Source of the DNA: Embiotoca jacksoni
Lineage: Eukaryota; Chordata; Actinopteri; Embiotocidae
Length of the DNA: 64,000 nucleotides
Assembly: GCA_022577435.1 (NCBI GenBank)
Contig: JAKOON010000009.1
Coordinates: forward strand, 7,196,911 to 7,260,910
Reading direction: 5' to 3'
Shown here: positions 14,020-33,480 of the stretch, in pieces
Position numbering within the stretch: position 1 is the first letter of the stretch
Layout: the number at the start of each line of letters is the position of its first letter
Position numbers and translations under genes: made by a program
The notes under the pieces: model-generated
What the model saw: the letters and a program-made list of their open reading frames with translations, nothing else
Told to the model about the DNA's origin: nothing
The model's database searches: none

Positions 14020-14345
14020 TTTCTTCATAAAAATTGATGGATGAACGAAGTAAAGGTGAACGGTGGAGTTTTGTAGATGCTGAGACGGTAATGGCACAGC
14101 GGCCATGCAAAAACTAAAAGAATACAATTGACACGCATCTTTTCGTAGATCTGGTAGCGACTTCTTGAAATTGATGGACGAACAAAGTACAGGTGGGTGG
14201 TGGAATTTGTTAGAGTCTGAGGGAGAGAAATATCAGCACAGTGGCCATGCAAAACACCCAGCATTAAAAAATCAAATTGACACACACCTTGAGCAAATCT
14301 TGTAGACATACTTCTTGCTTTAAATTTGATGGACAAACAAAATAA
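14020..14345. repeat. Degenerate tandem repeat, unit about 145 bp
   Basis: The block resembling CTTCTTGAAATTGATGGACG recurs near 14022, 14161 and 14311. It is followed each time by related AAAGTA-GGTGG-type sequence and by a shared GGCCATGCAAAA block. Copies are strongly diverged. Confidence 0.55.
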
Positions 14346-16789
14346 TGGGATGGACGGGCAAATGTAAAGACAGAATTATTGGGGGTGACACGAAGACTTG
14401 GCTAAAACTAATGTACGTTTGACGAGCACGAGTATCATCTGAGTAAATGTGTCAATATCCATGTTAATGAAGGCTTTCTGACAAACACTAGCTCGTGCTG
14501 GGCTTTCCTGAATCTGGCCAGGTGCATGTCCAGCTGCTTATCCTGAAAATCAATTGTTTTCAGTGCACTGGTAATCCGACACCTCACTGTACCCCTGCAT
14601 GCGTTTGTAACAACCGCAATTCACTCACAGCTTCTTCAGCGTGTCATTTGTCGGCTTTCCTTTTGATCTGGAGCTTTGTTCACCAAAGTCGAACTTTGTT
14701 CTTCTTGTCTTCCTCAGACTGAAAGAAGTGAAGATGAACGTCTCAGTCACATAAACAACTTGACACTGAAATGCATGCTGGTTCAATCATTTAATAAAAA
14801 TAGACAGTTGTTATCTTTACCTGATAGGTCAGCTCTTTGAACTTCCTCATATTTACGTACTCCTTTGATGGCCTAGGTAAAATGCTTCTATTCAGCTTCG
14901 AGCTCGCTATCCAGATATTTTTTTCATTTTAAGCATTTGAAAGTTACAGCGCATCTCGGGGGGGGGGTTAATTGGGATTTTTGTTTAATTGTTTATGTAA
15001 AGATATCTTTAATGTTAGCACTGTCTCATGCACAGTATTTTCTGCAATAGGTGCCAAATCCTTCCCAAATGAATGTACCTACATATGGTCCTGCTGTGTT
15101 CGGTGCTAACTAAATGGTAGTAGTTATTTTAGTAATAACAGATTTTTTTTTTTGGCCACTTGGGGGCCGCAGAAACAGGTTAAGACATCTAGCAGCAAAT
15201 TATTATTCATTTGAGGTTGTGTTTTCATTCTGTTTCTGCTCTGTTTTTGGTCCCCACCAAATCCTGATGGAAAAACGTTCCCTTATTTAGCAGCTAAATG
15301 TTCCATTAAATTCCCCAGATCCTCTCTAACTGTGTCCGTTTGCTGTTTGGTGCTAAGCAGGTTGTGTTCAGTGTGTTTTCAGACCTTTTTCTTCTTGCAT
15401 GACTGATTGCAAGGAATAAGAACTCTAGATTCTGCCTAACAAATGACTACATGCATAAAATGGGCTCATTTCTGTTTCATAAATGCCATTTGTAGAAGCT
15501 CCTGGATTCATATTTTTTGACGATAGCTTGAAGATGTGCTTTTTAAAAAAAAATATATATATATTGTCCTTTCTACATATATTGTGTAAAAAATAATATA
15601 TTGTCCCATTTCCATTTGCTCTGGCGATCCTCACTGTGGTATTATTTACACTTCTGACAGACGTGAATATGTTTCTTATTACTTTACTACAGACTTCTGT
15701 CACTTTTTTATAATATAAAATGTTTCAACTATAAAATGTTTCAACTGATCATTGTGGTGTAGTAAATGTTCACAGTTCCCTTTCCCATTTCCTGCAGTCA
15801 CAACAATATATTGTTTCTAATTGTCACTTTGGACTTTGACCATTTCTGATCTGTGACATGTACGGATAGCATGCATGGACACTTTCGGTTTTGATTTTGT
15901 TCATTTGATATGAATGTTTTTTTTATTATTATTAAATCTGTAATAGGTAGATATTGAACTTTCCAATCAATTTATTGTAATTGTTGTGATGCTCTAAAAA
16001 AAAAATTAAGTACATGCACAAGAGCACGAGATGCATATATAAATAGATGTTAAGTCGTTAGACTGACACACAGACATGTGGATTTCGAATGCAGTCAGCC
16101 TGTAAATAATTGCCCAAAAAGACGCCTATATGTAAGCAATTAATAGGCTTCAAATAAATATATATTATATATATATATTAATGTTTTAATGCCCTTTAAA
16201 GTCTCGTACAAAGTAGTTCACATAGCCTAGTGTTCTATCATGATCACTTTATTTGTCCTGGATAAAACTATAGATGTCTATAAAAAAATGTGTCCACTCT
16301 ACATCTTTCGTTATGGTGTCATTTTTATTCGGCTATATTCTGTATAGAGTGTAGACTACTTTTCTTTTTTCCTTCCTCCCGTAACGACTGAAGCTTGCAT
16401 TTGCAAAGTGTGTGCAGGTGTGTCAAATACAACCCCCCCCCCCCCCCCCCCCGTGTTTGCAAAAATGATATGACTTAATTCATTTAGCTTCGTGAATTAA
16501 TGGTTTAAGTCTGTGTGAGGGGGAAATGTTTTGAGTCTGCAGTTTAACTGCACGTTAATTAAACCCCTCTGTCATATCACGGCACCTCACGAATTACATT
16601 CCTTTCCAATGAAAGCACATCGCTCCTCGCCACTATAGCACCCCTCAAAGCACGTTCATTTACGTTGCTGGGAAAACCTCAGAGCTTAACTGGCCGACGG
16701 GACTGAAAACCCCCCCCCAAAAAAAGACATCATATTCTGGCAAATGGCCGTAAAACGACAGCTTTCGGTGCTAAAACTTTTGTTTTAAA

Positions 16790-17015
16790 TGACGCCCTAC
16801 TTTGCCGAGTGCGGCAGAATACGGTATTTTCCTCCTTTCGCCATCTTGATGTACAAATGCACAGGCGGAAGAAACATCTTCGGCGGAGCAGCGAGCGGGT
16901 GTGGTTCGGACTCGTACGGGTGGTGTTCACCTAGCAGCCCTTCTCCTATTTTCAGCTAAAAGAAAAGGGATATTTCTTTTCCTGACGAGAACCACGGAGG
17001 AGCCGCTCGACTCTG
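16790..17015 (+). promoter_or_regulatory. ctnnb1: Promoter and probable non-coding exon 1 of beta-catenin
   Basis: A CpG-rich stretch without a useful reading frame contains a CCATCTTG element at about 16841. It ends in a strong donor, CTCTG followed by GTAAAG, at 17015/17016. Vertebrate beta-catenin genes begin with a non-coding exon spliced to the ATG exon. An exon ending at 17015 joined to the acceptor before 18276 would fit. A weaker alternative donor follows GTCACAG at 18116. Confidence 0.45.
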
Positions 17016-18237
17016 GTAAAGATAGCGCGTTTCGGTGTCGGCATCACACGACGTGTTCGCGGCGCGTCAATTCTCTCCGCCTCGCGAAAGAAAATCATCT
17101 TTTGGCCGGGGAGGGGGGCTCCGGTGGTGGTGGGGTGGTGGTGGTGTTTTTTTTTTTTTTTATTTTTTTTTTTTTTTTTCTGATTTGGCTTTGGCAGCAT
17201 AAGCAGGTTTTTTTTTTTTTTGTTTTTTTTTTTTTTTTTTTGTTTTTTTTTGTTGCACGGTGGCGCTTGGATCTACTTTTCATACGTCCGAGCTAAGCTA
17301 AGCTAATAAAAAAAAACAAAAAAAAAACAGAATTAAAACATTTTGGGGAGTAAGCTCGAAAGTCACGATTCCGATCATGGACTCGTTTGGTTACAAAAAA
17401 ATAAAATATATATATATATACATAACGGTTTGCGTGACTTGTTGCGTCTTTTAAGACGTGTCGGACCGCGTTGTTACTCGGCGGCCGGATCCCTAAAAAC
17501 ACTGATTGTTTATATTAGCTGACTTAGCGGAGAGGTTAGCTACGCGAGTTTTCAAGGTAAAGCTAGTAGGGTGGCTAAACACGTGCTTAAGCGCTTCGAT
17601 GTTGATTTATGGTGCTATTTAAATTCGCTTTAGTGTACAGTAAGGCTGGGTTGTGTTTTTTTTTTGTTTGTTTTTGGGGTTTTTTTTGGTTTTTTTTTTT
17701 TCATTTAGTTGTGAGCTCGTCAGGCTCACGGTTAGACCCGCCACGAGAGGAGGAGTCATGGAAGTGATTGCGGGGCGGAGGAGGTGGAGGAAGAGGAGGA
17801 GGAGGAGGTGTGGGGGGGTAGTTTCTCTCATTGGAAACCCAAGCTGCGAGGTCGGAACTTGGCCGTGGGAGGGGGGGAGGAAGGGGAGGGAGAGAGAGGG
17901 AGGGAGGGAGGGAGGGAGGGAGGGGGAGAAATATGCCTTTGATGTTCTTTGCCGCTGAATGGTGAATTGTGTTCGTGCTGGCCTGGAAATACCCACCGCT
18001 TTGCTCTCTCGCTCTGTCTCTCGGTTGGAGGTGGAGGCTCGGCATTTCCCCCCCTCACAGCTTACGTTAAAAGCAAGGCAAACAAAAGTAGTCTGAATCA
18101 CGGGGAGCTGTCACAGGTAGACGAGAGAGGTTTGATAACCCGAGACCACGTAGTACGAAAACGTACAACGACCAGGTTTGGCTTTGGCGAACAGGAAATT
18201 GAGTGTGAGGCGTCTTATCGTCTCTTGTGTACTTGTG

Positions 18238-18274
<37 letters not shown>

Positions 18275-18275
18275 G
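17016..18275 (+). other. Probable beta-catenin intron 1, low-complexity rich
   Basis: No coding signal. It contains long T runs (17147-17250), a purine-rich GGA/GGGA array at about 17770-17930 and an AT dinucleotide run at 18239-18260 that leads into the poly-T tract and the AACAG acceptor of the ATG exon. Much of it is still GC-rich and could be promoter-proximal. Confidence 0.4.
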
Positions 18276-18312
18276 ATATATCTCCCGTGCGGGCTGAGGG
18301 CAGGCAAGAACA

Positions 18313-25813
<7,501 letters not shown>

Positions 25814-25860
25814 GATTGGTAAGACAGACCACAGAACACCGACATTACCATTTCATGGTA

Positions 25861-25905
<45 letters not shown>

Positions 25906-26920
25906 TACATTTCTATGAAGAACACCTTACTAATTAAAAATGTTGTCCTGTGTTCCTCTGCAGTTGTATTCTGATAGAACCTGCATTGTGATTGGCCTGT
26001 ATTGTCTGAAGCAGCATTATGATTGGCCTGAGTTAAAGAAAGGAATAAGGGGTCTTGGAAAGTGCCTGACACAAGAAAACAAAGAAGATGGTTGCCACAG
26101 GAATGTTAAAGCAAGTCGAAACAGGGGGGGAAAGAAGGGGTTAAAGTATCAGCGAGACGTGGAATCACACAATGGAGGTTTTTGAGCAGGTTACCCTATA
26201 TGGACGAGTGCACATGGGGCGGATCTTAAAAGTTTGAAACACATATGTTTTAGCCTTGCCTGTATTCTTATCAGTTTTATTTTGTTTCTATTTTTCTTAT
26301 TCTATTTTTTTATTTCTTTTTGTATTACTCATTCTCTGTTATGGTACTGACCCAGCTTGCCTTCGCACTAGCCATCTTCATTTTCTCTTCAATGCTAATC
26401 ATTTGTAATTTTTTTTTTTTTTTTTTTTTTTAAAACGTATATTACATGTAGTGTTAAGTTATAGTGATATTATACAATGTTCCTTTGGTTTATGGTCGAA
26501 TGTGTAGAACACTAATAATCAGTTGAATTGTACTCTGACTTAAAGTGTAACATTGTGTAGTTTTTTTTATAATCTCAAAAATGGAGAATTATGCATTCTT
26601 AATATGTGCTTGTTTAAGCATAAAATATGTCAGTGTCACAAATGTTCTAAAGAGGGATATGGGTACAATTGAGGGGGGATTGGGGATAAATCTAGAGACA
26701 AGTGTTTTATATACAGTATCACTGGTAGGTTAACAACTATTTTGTATGCTATCATTGGATGTCTGATAGAAAAGTCTAACGCTATCGTTGGTGGTCTAAT
26801 AAAACCCAGTTTTATGTGCTATCAGGGGTAGCTGGGTTGATGAACAGTTGTAGTCCTGCTGTGTTTATTTTGGAGACGAGGTTATGACACGGCTGAAAAT
26901 AAAATGGCATTTTATTTCAT
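25814..26920 (+). other. ctnnb1: Beta-catenin 3' UTR with an optional intron and poly(A) signal
   Basis: Five bases after the stop codon a donor (GATTG followed by GTAAGA, 25818/25819) pairs with an acceptor (CTCTGCAG, ending 25963). The 145-bp intron contains a long T run. Human CTNNB1 is also alternatively spliced just after its stop codon. The UTR then runs to AATAAA at 26898-26903. Confidence 0.65.
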
Positions 26921-26929
26921 TTAGTCTCT

Positions 26930-29351
26930 GTCCCGTGTTGTCTGTCCTGACATAATTACCCTCAGATTGTGTGAACCATGGACAAAAAAAAAAAAAAACT
27001 CTTTTGTCCAAAGTTGACATTCAGCCTAAAACCAGTGTCCTCTGCACTTAAATGATGACATCAGATGGATAATCAGACAAAATATCAGCCCTGCAATTAA
27101 AGTTTATTTGGAAGCACTCTGGGTTAAAAAAAAAAAAAAAAAAATGGTGATTTTTGGAACGCAGATAAACTCTAGATTAAATGGTTTCCTCATTAAGAAT
27201 CAATCAGAAAGCAAGGTTTGAAAGTTGTTTTTTGAAATGTGCATTTAATACAGTCGGTGACCCATTTATGGCCTCTACATTTTCTGATGGTGGCTAATAA
27301 TCAATACCGTTTGAGCCCAAGGACATATTTTCATTAGTTTAAATGTGCTGAAATAGAGGGGGGAAAAAAAAAAACATCCTTAACGATTAGGCAGCAAACG
27401 GTGTTCCAAGGAGCAGGTCGAACCCTTTTTATGACCCATGTTATTAATCATACAGCAAGTCGTAGACTGTACAACAGCCAAGATGTTTTAGAAGGAAATT
27501 ATATTGTTAAAAATGACCTGGTGTTTGACTAATTTAGATGACAATTGTAAGACTCCACTCGTGACAACATCTGTCCCACCGTAGTGTCTCTTTCCCTAAT
27601 CCTGTTCAGCTTCGTCGTCGTACCCCAGTCGCATGTTGCTGTCGCGAGTTGCTCCCAACATCAAAGTCGCACACGGGCTGTTTGGGGTGTGCAGAGGCAG
27701 AAAGGATGACTGGCACATGGTCAAAGTTTCGGGCTCCCCTGGGCACATTACACGTTTTGTTGATTGACGTAAATACATGCCCTGAAGTCAACCGCATTTA
27801 AAAAAAAAAAAAAAAAAAATAAGCCTTTCTTCAAATGTGAATAACTTGCTATTAAATTAACTTGAAAAATATGGGGGGTGGTAACAGTATTCACTCAGTA
27901 ACTTGATGGGACCTATATGGCAGGTTAGGAATTGCTAATCGGAATCATCACAACTCATGACAACTTCAGAGCTGATGAACTCTCTTGACTCTTCAAACCT
28001 TGAGGTAAGACTCAACAACTATGGGCTCATCTGAGCAGCTGACTGATCTTCAGACCACCTAAATATGTTTGAGGGCATTTTATTTGTCTAAACTAAACCC
28101 TTATTTCAGTATCTCATCTCAAACTCTTAAAGCTATCGTAATAATTTTGTCACAAATAAGACTGTTACTCAATGTGGCGGCAAAGTGATTTCAGCTTCAT
28201 TCGTTTCATACTCGGTTCTGGTTAAAAAGTGAGACTGCAACATTCTTCGGATGTGGTCAAGGTTCTCTTGTGTATTTCAGAAGTGTCCGTTGGCATTTGA
28301 CTTGAGACGAGCAGTCTGAACATACTTCAAGGTCTCATTGAATTGTTGGGGAGTGTTTTGCCCTCCTTAAAATCCCTCTTGACAAAACTCATCTGAAAGG
28401 CAAGTTTGAAATGTTCTCTGCCATAGAAGCTAAACAGAATGTAACCTACATTTTTAACACTTTTTTTTTTTTTTTTTACAATTATAATGCAGGGAAAGCA
28501 AAGAAATCTCCAGACTGACAGGCCCGAGTCATGCTTACGGAGTTTTACCATTGTTTGTTTGAGAGCGAGAGGCAACAAAGGAAAAGTTTGAAGTGGATTT
28601 TGAGAGCACTTTTCAGGGTAGCTGCTCACCTCTCGATAAGAAGTCTGATCTTTTCTTTCGGTGTAAAGGCAAATAGGTGTGAAAATCTTTGATCTGCAAA
28701 ATGGCCGCATTCAAAATATCCATAAACGACTTCGGAGTCACTTCGATTTTCTGAACTGAACTAACCCAACACATTTGTCTCATTCTGTGATTTCTCCATA
28801 TTTGTTAAAGAATAATGTTCTCTATTCTGTCATTCATTCGTGAATTAAAAAAGTTAAAGGGCTTTTAAAAAGTTGGTAAAAAAAAAACAGTTGTTGTTTG
28901 GGTCTATCATTCGAGGTCCTTAAGACAGCCCATTAAGGTCAACAGGAAATTAAAGTGATATTGTGTATTCCATGTTAATGGGGCACTTTTGTCAGTGAAT
29001 TAATCCTTGGGTGTGTTCGTCCGTATGATAATAGATCCAGTCCAGTGGCTCACGAGAACGTTCAAAGGCTTTGTGAATTTAATCTCCTGTTTTGTGTCTA
29101 TATCCTGCCCACTGTGTATCTACCAGGTATCTACAGGATGAAATAACAGACTGCGGGCCTAAAAGCATCAAATTCAGCAACTCTTTGCAGCCCAAACTCC
29201 ACAAAATGAAATTAAACAGAATATATTTCATGTTTAATGGTAGTTTTTCTCTGCCATGTAGCTTTAGTGACGTTAACTGATTATATGAGGAGAGAATTAC
29301 GTTTTATAAGACAGCTATTTTCTCCCTTTTGTCCTGCTGAGCCATAGTGGT
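26930..29351. other. Intergenic DNA, no gene seen
   Basis: AT-rich sequence with several poly-A runs (26985-26998, 27126-27143, 27800-27819). A GC-richer patch at 27596-27790 has short minus-strand frames without a recognisable product, and its right edge is followed by an A run, so it could be an old retrocopy. Nothing is firm enough to call as a gene. Confidence 0.5.
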
Positions 29352-29483
29352 GGCTTTGTCACCGAGGTCGCTTCGGAGACAGCAACACCTATCTGGCTAA
29401 GATCGCCATCGCCCTCCAAGATGTTCCAGGCAAGATGCTCACTTTCAGCCGGGTAAGAACGATAGGAGCAATTTTCATTTACC
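29352..29483 (+). pseudogene. Forkhead-like gene fragment, exon 1 only (copy A)
   Basis: Near-identical to the end of exon 1 and the start of intron 1 of the intact forkhead-like gene (34772-34910). It includes the splice donor CAGCCGG followed by GTAAGA. Homology begins inside exon 1, so no start codon is present, and stops about 33 bases into the intron. One codon differs near the start (Arg to Gly). No exon 2 lies downstream in the next kilobase. It is best read as a broken duplicate. Confidence 0.75.
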
Positions 29484-31080
29484 ACAGAGTCACAGCTCTC
29501 CTTCTGAGTCCAGTCCTAGAGTTGTTTTTGCAAAAAAGCCTCGAGCACAGCTAATGTGTTGATGAATTTGAATGAGGATGATGATGTAAATTACCATCGG
29601 CATTATGTGGGACAAAAGGCAGGTTTGACTTTAGAGAGGCGATGAGCGATGTGAAAAGTGGTGGAACGTTATCAGACTGCTTCCTGGGTGCCACCATGTA
29701 TTCTGTAGTATCAGACCAGCCTTTAAGGAGAAAATATCATGTTTGTATTGTCTCTTTTTTGCATCAATTTAATAAATAAGATTAAGTAAAATATAAGATG
29801 AAACATTATATTCTGAAGTAAAACTATTACTGAAGTTAAAATTAAAGCAGTTAAACACCTGCAGAAAAGCTGCTGCTCCACTGTGAAAACAACTTTCAGG
29901 GTGAATGCTCCACCGATAGGTTTGTATTGTGTTGAAATGTCCAGAGATTTAGACGCAGTCCTTAAACAAGTCCTTAAATCTTATTTTCAAATAAATAATA
30001 GAATGAAATTAAATGCTGACGGCAAGTCCTGGCTGAGAGCTCTTCACAAATCATCGCTAATGTACAACAGGAGAACATCAGACTCTATCCCTAAAATTTC
30101 CACATTGCCTTTCTTCCACAAACAAATCAATCTACTTTTCAAATCTTACATTTTTCCAGACCGCTGTTGGGTTTAAATGTTACACTTGTGTTAAAAACTT
30201 TGGGGATAATGTTGGATATTCCACATCAAATATTGTCTTGCACGACTAACTGTTCCTTAAACAAAATAAATGGGGATTGTGTTTTATGAAACAATTGTTT
30301 GAGTCAGATCCTCGACCTTTTTTTTTTTCCGTAAGAAAGCACATGGTTTTGTAATTTTTTCCTGTCTTTGTGGTAGGCCAAGCCAGGCTGAAGTTTACCT
30401 GTAATAGAAATCCACTGTGCAAATTTGCAGAATTTTTTGATGTGTTGAATGAATTTAAAGTGTATCGTTATATGTTGGATTGCCTGCTTGTGTGCATTAC
30501 CTCTCCCTCACTGCACATCTGCAGCTCACTTGCATGTGTTTGTCCACACCGGCTGTGTGTCACCAGCAGTGTTGTAGCTGCAGGTCCCACCATTAAATAT
30601 ATGAGTTTCTTTTTGACAATGGCCATCAGTATTGAATTTTTGGTGATGAGTTGTAATCAAAAAGCAGGCACGCCATTTTTGGAGGGAGAGAAAGAGGGAG
30701 GAAAATGCTGCCCTTCACCTGCTAAAATGTTGCTATGATATAATTACAGCCGACTCTGTGGCCTGCATGCTGCTTTGATTTTTGTGCATGTGATCACAGA
30801 TGTTTTCCATGTCTGTCTTAGCACTTAAGTCGTACCTCAGCAACAGGTAAGTTTAGATGTAAGGAGACAGAAAAAGTAACACAGAAGCAGGTCAGACTCA
30901 TGTACATTCAGATTTACAGATGTGTAAATTGTCTGCTACTGATCACTGGCTCCACCTCCAACATTCATAGCTCATCATCGTATCAAAAAGGTACCCATTC
31001 ACCTGCCATGCCACCCTCTAATGGCCCTGTGGTGGCTGGGTGTGGTTAGCTCAGCTGCAGGGGTGGAGAGAGTGATGGAG
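29484..31080. repeat. Segmentally duplicated non-coding DNA
   Basis: 29484-30031 shows nothing recognisable. 30032-30825 is repeated with high identity at 56955-57738. 30625-31080 is repeated at 45951-46408, directly upstream of the second Gmr1-like LTR. The overlap shows at least two duplication events with different endpoints. The segment is probably flanking or intronic DNA of the forkhead-like locus and has no credible reading frame. Confidence 0.75.
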
Positions 31081-31392
31081 TGATTCAGGGAACGGTGCCG
31101 GGAGAAGAATAATTGGTGCAGCTGAACTGAATCAGGGGATTGTTTTCTCTCCTTGATAAGTGAGCAGGAAGGAAGGCAGGCAGCAACTGGACGGAAGCTC
31201 GCAGGGCAAGGGCAGGGCAAGGGCAGGGCAAGGGCAGGGCAAGGGCAGGGCAAGGGCAGGGCAAGGGCAGGGCAAGGGCAGGGCAAGGGCAGGGCAAGGG
31301 CAGGGCGCGTGTGAAGAAATAAAACGAACTTTATGGCTCAGCGGGTCGTTTGTGTCTCCGAGGAACCCCCACGGCAGCCCAGAGGTGCTACA
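31081..31392 (+). repeat. 5' LTR of Gmr1-like copy 1
   Basis: Begins TGATTCAGGGAACGG and ends GTGCTACA, one base before the primer-binding site. An AATAAA lies at about 31318, as in the 3' LTR. It is longer than the 3' LTR because of an internal 11-bp minisatellite. Confidence 0.8.
31195..31306. repeat. 11-bp minisatellite inside an LTR
   Basis: About ten near-perfect copies of the unit GGCAAGGGCAG. The array is absent from the 3' LTR and from the second element copy, which have only a GGAGGCAGG-type stretch there. The long proline-, cysteine- and alanine-rich frames across it are translation artefacts of the array. Confidence 0.95.
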
Positions 31393-31402
31393 CTGGTGCC
31401 CA

Positions 31403-31890
31403 ATGTGGGGCACTGGGACAGGCGGACAGCAGAGTGAAACACCGATGCAGCCGATCGTTGCGCTGGGACAGACGCTGGGCGGGATCGCGGCAATGCAGCG
31501 CGACCAGGCGGAGGCGAACCGACAGCTTCTGGGGGCGCTGCAGGCGCAAGCAGAGCGACAGACCCGCGCCTGGGAACAGCTCGCGGGCCGGTCCGCGGGC
31601 AATGCATAAGATGACGCCGGCGGACGAGGTACAGTCATTCCTCGAGATGTTCGAGGCAAAGGCGGGGGCGTGTGGCTGGCCGGCGGCGTGTGCCTGGCCG
31701 ACGGCGGAGTGGGCAGTGCGACTCCTTCCTCTGCTGACAGGGGAGGCGCAGACAGCGGCCCTGGGGCTGCCAGCCGAGGAGGGGGGACCACACAGCTATA
31801 GGGATGTAAAGAGGGCCATTATGGACCGGATAGGCCTGTCCCCTGAGGACCACCGGAGGAACTTCCGGGAGGCCAAGCTGGGGCCATTTT
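31403..31890 (+). pseudogene. Gmr1-like gag with SCAN-like capsid region (broken)
   Basis: Encodes the same product as the cleaner copy at 53186-53686, but in two frames. A glutamine-rich N-terminal part up to about 31609 is followed, after a frame change near 31600, by the capsid part containing SFLEMFEAKAGACGW and LLPLLTGEAQTAALGLP. That part has the LxxLLTGEAQ-type core of the SCAN domain. A small insertion duplicates an AWP-type segment near 31680-31700. The frame ends where a LINE fragment begins. The usual start ATG is altered in this copy. Confidence 0.7.
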
Positions 31891-32018
31891 AAGCGCTACT
31901 AAAGTTCTCTTCAAGGTAAAGTCGGAAGAGGTGTGTTTTTAGTTTGCGGCGGAAGATGTACAGAGTTTCTGCTGTTCTGATGTCTTTGTGGAGCTCATTC
32001 CACCATTTAGGAGCCAGG
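31887..32018 (-). mobile_element. LINE fragment within the gag region
   Basis: About 130 bases match the LINE copies at 41790-41915 and 53855-53970 in reverse orientation. They encode the end of the LINE RT product (WWNELH, then LKTHLFRLYLEENFSSA). It replaces the middle of gag: the capsid region ends on its left and a zinc-knuckle-like end (HYRRECPL) resumes on its right. Confidence 0.8.
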
Positions 32019-32145
32019 CCAGACACTACCGGAGGGAGTGTCCATTGATGGAAGTGGGACAGACGGTTCGGGTTGCCGGCCCTCCAACACCCTCTCCCAG
32101 TCCAGGAGCGACCGGTAAGGATCCAGGGGGGGTACACGCCAGGCG

Positions 32146-32376
32146 ATGGTGGATTCGGCCTGCATGCAGTCGCTGATCCACCAGAGCCTGGTTCGGCCCG
32201 GGGCATTGGTGGAGGCATCGTGGGTGAGAATTAAGTGTGTGCATGGGGATATTCACGATTATCCGGTGGTGGCCGTAGAAATTAGATATGGGGGGAAAAA
32301 ACATAACGTGAAGGCTGCGGTTAGCTCCCGCCTTACGCGTCGGGAAATAATTTTCCAGGCGGCTCACTCACTATAA
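32146..32376 (+). pseudogene. Retroelement aspartic protease remnant
   Basis: The frame contains VDSACMQSLIHQSLV, an active-site-like region in which the usual D-S/T-G is D-S-A, followed by VRIKCVHGDIHDYPVV, typical of the second retropepsin half. It lies directly after the gag end and before integrase. The altered catalytic glycine and flanking frame breaks make it inactive. Confidence 0.6.
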
Positions 32377-33269
32377 CCCGATGGCAGGCCACATGGGATA
32401 TGATAAAACGCTGGACCGGATAATGGCCCGATTTTACTGGCCGGACATCCGGAGGGGGGGAGGGGGGGGGGATGTGCGCCGCTGGTGTACATCCTGCCCG
32501 GAGGGTCAGCTGGTAAACCAGCCGGCCATTCCGAGGGCGCCTTTAGGTTTTCTACCGTTGATGAAGGTCCCATTCGAACGTGGACCTCATCGGGCCATTT
32601 CACTGGAGCGCACGGGGATATCGCTTTGTGTTAGTTCTGGTGGATTACGCAACCCGATATCCCGAGGCAGTGCCGTTGCGTAGCATTTCTGCAAAGAGTG
32701 TTGCGCAGGCTCTGTTTCAGGTCATCTCCCGAGTCGGAATTCCGAAAGAGATTCTGACTGACCAGGGCACCTCGTTGATGTCACGAACACTGAGGGAACT
32801 TTACGAATTACTGGGAGTTAAATCTATTCGGACCAGTGTTTATCACCCACAGACTGACGGTCTTGTGGAGCGTCTGAATAAGACGTTAAAAACCATGATT
32901 CGTAAATTCATAAGCAATTGGGATAAATGGCTTGATCTTCTGTTTGCAGTGCGGGAGGTCCCCCAGGCCTCTACCGGATTTTCCCCACTTCGAGCTGCTG
33001 TTTGGCAGGAAACCAAGGGGGGGTGCTCGACCTGCTTAAGGAAAACTGGGAGGAGGGTCCGAGCCCCTGCAGAAATGCAATTCAATACGTCCTGGACCTG
33101 CCAGCAAAACTCCACACACTGGGTCAGATGTCAACGGCTGTACAACAGAGGGGCCAAGCTGAGGCAATTCACACCGGGAGAAAAGGTACTTGTATTGCTT
33201 CCTTCTTCCAGCTCAAAACTCCTAGTGGCAAGGGCCCTTTGTGGTCACATGGAGAGTAGGGGACGTTGA
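32377..33269 (+). pseudogene. Integrase of the Gmr1-like element (frameshifted)
   Basis: An N-terminal zinc-finger part (MAGHMGYDKTL through C-T-S-C) lies in one frame to about 32577. The catalytic core continues in another frame from 32580. Visible core elements are DLIGPFHWSARGYRF, ILTDQGTSLMSRTL and YHPQTDGLVERLNKTLK, giving the D, D and E positions. A poly-G run at about 32454-32470 has expanded in the finger region. A second frame break occurs near 32990-33000. The position upstream of RT is the diagnostic feature. Confidence 0.8.
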
Positions 33270-33480
33270 CCATGAGGTGGTGCGTTCTGACGGGGGCGGA
33301 GCTGCACAGATCTACCACCACAACCTCTTAAAAATATAGAGAGACAGAGCCTGTTTCCCTGGTGTCCGCGGTATCTGAGAGAGAGGAGCTGGGGCCAGAG
33401 GTTCCAAAGTCCACCAATCCTGCCTCACTCCCTTTCAACGCCCCCATCTCTCCGGGACCCAGAGAACAGACGTTGCCCAG

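Larger units (their letters stand above)
12480..16780. other. Intergenic region between dync1li1 and beta-catenin
   Basis: No gene is supported on either strand. The region holds an ACGTC-rich tandem repeat (13083-13258), a duplicated ATCC-rich block (about 13655-13712), a degenerate array of about 145-bp units (14020-14345), AT-rich patches (15540-15600, 16150-16180) and a poly-C run (about 16433-16452). Confidence 0.55.

Noticed and set aside
16901..17296. A membrane-like protein rich in Phe and Val
   Set aside because: It is translated from poly-T and GGT low-complexity DNA in the beta-catenin 5' region.
27596..27797. Small minus-strand exon ending in YDDEAEQD
   Set aside because: Two frames are equally open, there is no splice partner or family resemblance, and a nearby A run suggests an old retrocopy at best.
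31195..31306. CRISPR-like direct repeats
   Set aside because: Eleven-bp units without spacers in a vertebrate LTR form a minisatellite, not a CRISPR array.
31132..31791. Long Pro/Cys/Ala-rich reading frames on the minus strand and a Gln/Gly-rich one on the plus strand
   Set aside because: They are low-complexity translations of the 11-bp minisatellite and antisense of gag.
32146..33269. A host-domesticated protease or integrase gene
   Set aside because: Frameshifts, an altered active site and flanking LTRs show it is an ordinary decaying retrotransposon.
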